Assembly: GCA_013694635.1 (NCBI GenBank)
Contig: JACDCA010000513.1
Coordinates: 1-6,785, forward strand
Origin: Acidobacteriota bacterium
GTDB lineage: Bacteria; Acidobacteriota; Vicinamibacteria; Vicinamibacterales; 2-12-FULL-66-21
DNA: 6,785 bases
Reading direction: 5' to 3'
Below are positions 6,070-6,785 of this stretch, in pieces (the stretch's first letter is position 1; each line of letters starts with the position of its first letter). The translations under genes were made by a program, and so were the position numbers. The notes beneath the pieces were generated by a model. The model had not been told where the DNA came from, made no database searches, and saw only the letters and a list, made by a program, of their open reading frames with translations.

Positions 6070-6785
6070 ATGAAGAACCTGGCAATCGCCCTTATCGCAT
6101 TGACGCTGGTTACGTTTGCATCGCCGGCGGCCGCGCAGGAACCTGTGAAGGCCAGCGACATTTTCGAGCTTGTACTGCGCGACGGATCGCGCATCTTCGG
6201 GACCGTAGAGCGCGACAGCGGCCAGGAGGTTGTCTTTCGCACCACGACCGGCTCGACGATCACCGCGAGCAGGGCCGAGGTAATTTCGCTGCGACGGGTC
6301 AAAGGACGGGTTGCGGACGGCGAGTTCCGCCGCAGCGACGAGCATCGCAGCCGCCTGTTCTTTGCGCCGACGGCGCGGTCGCTCGAGAAGGGACAGGTAT
6401 CGGTCGGCGTCTTCCAGTTCCTTGCGCCATTCGTCCAGGTGGGCGTGACCGACCGCCTGTCGGTCGGCGGCGGCACGCCACTGATCTTCGGGCTTGGTGA
6501 TTGGGACCGGCCGTTCTGGCTGACGCCAAAGTTCCAGGTGTACAACAGCGACGCGTCCCAGGCAGCCGTTGGCGTCCTGCACATCTTTGACACCAACGGA
6601 AACGAGGCGGGGATTGGGTATGGCGTCGCGACTTTCGGCAGCGCGGACAACGCAATCACCGTTGGTGCCGGGGTGGCCTACGCCGGTGACGATCGCGGCG
6701 GCATCCTGATGTTCGGCGGCGAGCGCCGCGTGGCCCGCAATCTCAAGCTGATCACCGAGAACTATGTCTGGAAGGGTGGTGACGG
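6070..6785 (+). CDS. Secreted beta-rich protein of unknown function, 3' end outside the window
   Basis: The frame from the ATG at 6070 is open for 238 codons to the right edge with no stop. The protein starts with a typical Sec signal peptide, MKNLAIALIALTLVTFASPAAA, with cleavage before QEPVKA. Residues about 31-77 form a small beta module (FELVLRDGSRIFGTVERD ... VVFRTTTGSTITASRAEVISLRRV), similar in pattern to an LSm-like or SH3-like barrel carrying a 'DGS.I.G.V' turn. After a charged linker comes a series of alternating hydrophobic/glycine strands (VSVGVFQFLAPFVQVGVTDRLSVGGG, WLTPKFQVY, AAVGVLHIF, GIGYGVATFG, AITVGAGVAYA, GILMFGGERRV, LKLITENYVW). These look like transmembrane beta-hairpins of an outer-membrane barrel. 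No named family is recognised. The start is chosen for the signal peptide; the ribosome site is weak. The gene begins 62 bases after the regulator's stop and may be in the same transcript. Confidence 0.82.
   Translation, partial: MKNLAIALIALTLVTFASPAAAQEPVKASDIFELVLRDGSRIFGTVERDSGQEVVFRTTTGSTITASRAEVISLRRVKGRVADGEFRRSDEHRSRLFFAPTARSLEKGQVSVGVFQFLAPFVQVGVTDRLSVGGGTPLIFGLGDWDRPFWLTPKFQVYNSDASQAAVGVLHIFDTNGNEAGIGYGVATFGSADNAITVGAGVAYAGDDRGGILMFGGERRVARNLKLITENYVWKGGD

Noticed and set aside
5907..6659. A 250-codon minus-strand open frame over the regulator end and the last gene
   Set aside because: It spans an intergenic gap and two plus-strand genes, has no domain or signal, and the plus-strand frame from 6070 has a textbook signal peptide.

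Overview
The window looks like chromosomal DNA of a high-GC Gram-negative bacterium, most likely an acidobacterium (Vicinamibacteria-like). This is inference from protein style. The first gene resembles the C-terminal half of the large MacB/FtsX 'orphan' permeases that are expanded in Acidobacteriota. The 644-residue gene has the winged-helix + TolB-like + TPR layout that is also very common there. No phage, transposon, CRISPR, tRNA or rRNA signature was seen. Coding density is high: the longest non-coding gap is about 98 bases, so no stretch over 300 bases lacks a gene.

Layout. (1) Positions 2-1021, plus strand: 3' part of an ABC-type permease gene whose start lies outside the window. (2) Positions 1022-1087: the convergent junction, holding a set of 7-bp repeats in inverted orientation that can fold into a long hairpin. 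The right half of this repeat supplies the last codons and the stop of the next gene. (3) Positions 3518-1066, minus strand: a two-gene unit, a Tat-exported LD-carboxypeptidase (LdcA family) followed after 5 bases by a D-lactate dehydrogenase-type FAD oxidase. (4) Positions 3519-3616: a short divergent intergenic region with a perfect 7-bp-arm palindrome and a clear ribosome binding site for the plus-strand gene. (5) Positions 3617-6007, plus strand: a small secreted protein, then after 18 bases a soluble winged-helix/TolB-like/TPR protein, probably one transcript. (6) Position 6070 to the window end, plus strand: a secreted, beta-rich protein of unknown function whose 3' end is cut off by the window.

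Working together. The minus-strand pair suggests cell-wall turnover: an exported LD-carboxypeptidase trims peptidoglycan stem peptides, and a D-2-hydroxyacid (D-lactate) dehydrogenase could burn D-lactate released from N-acetylmuramic acid. The plus-strand pair looks like a one-component regulator with a protein-interaction tail and an envelope protein that it may control or sense. The most unusual DNA element is the heptamer repeat at 1023-1087. Because its unit is 7 bp, its three perfect copies place a stop codon in all six reading frames.
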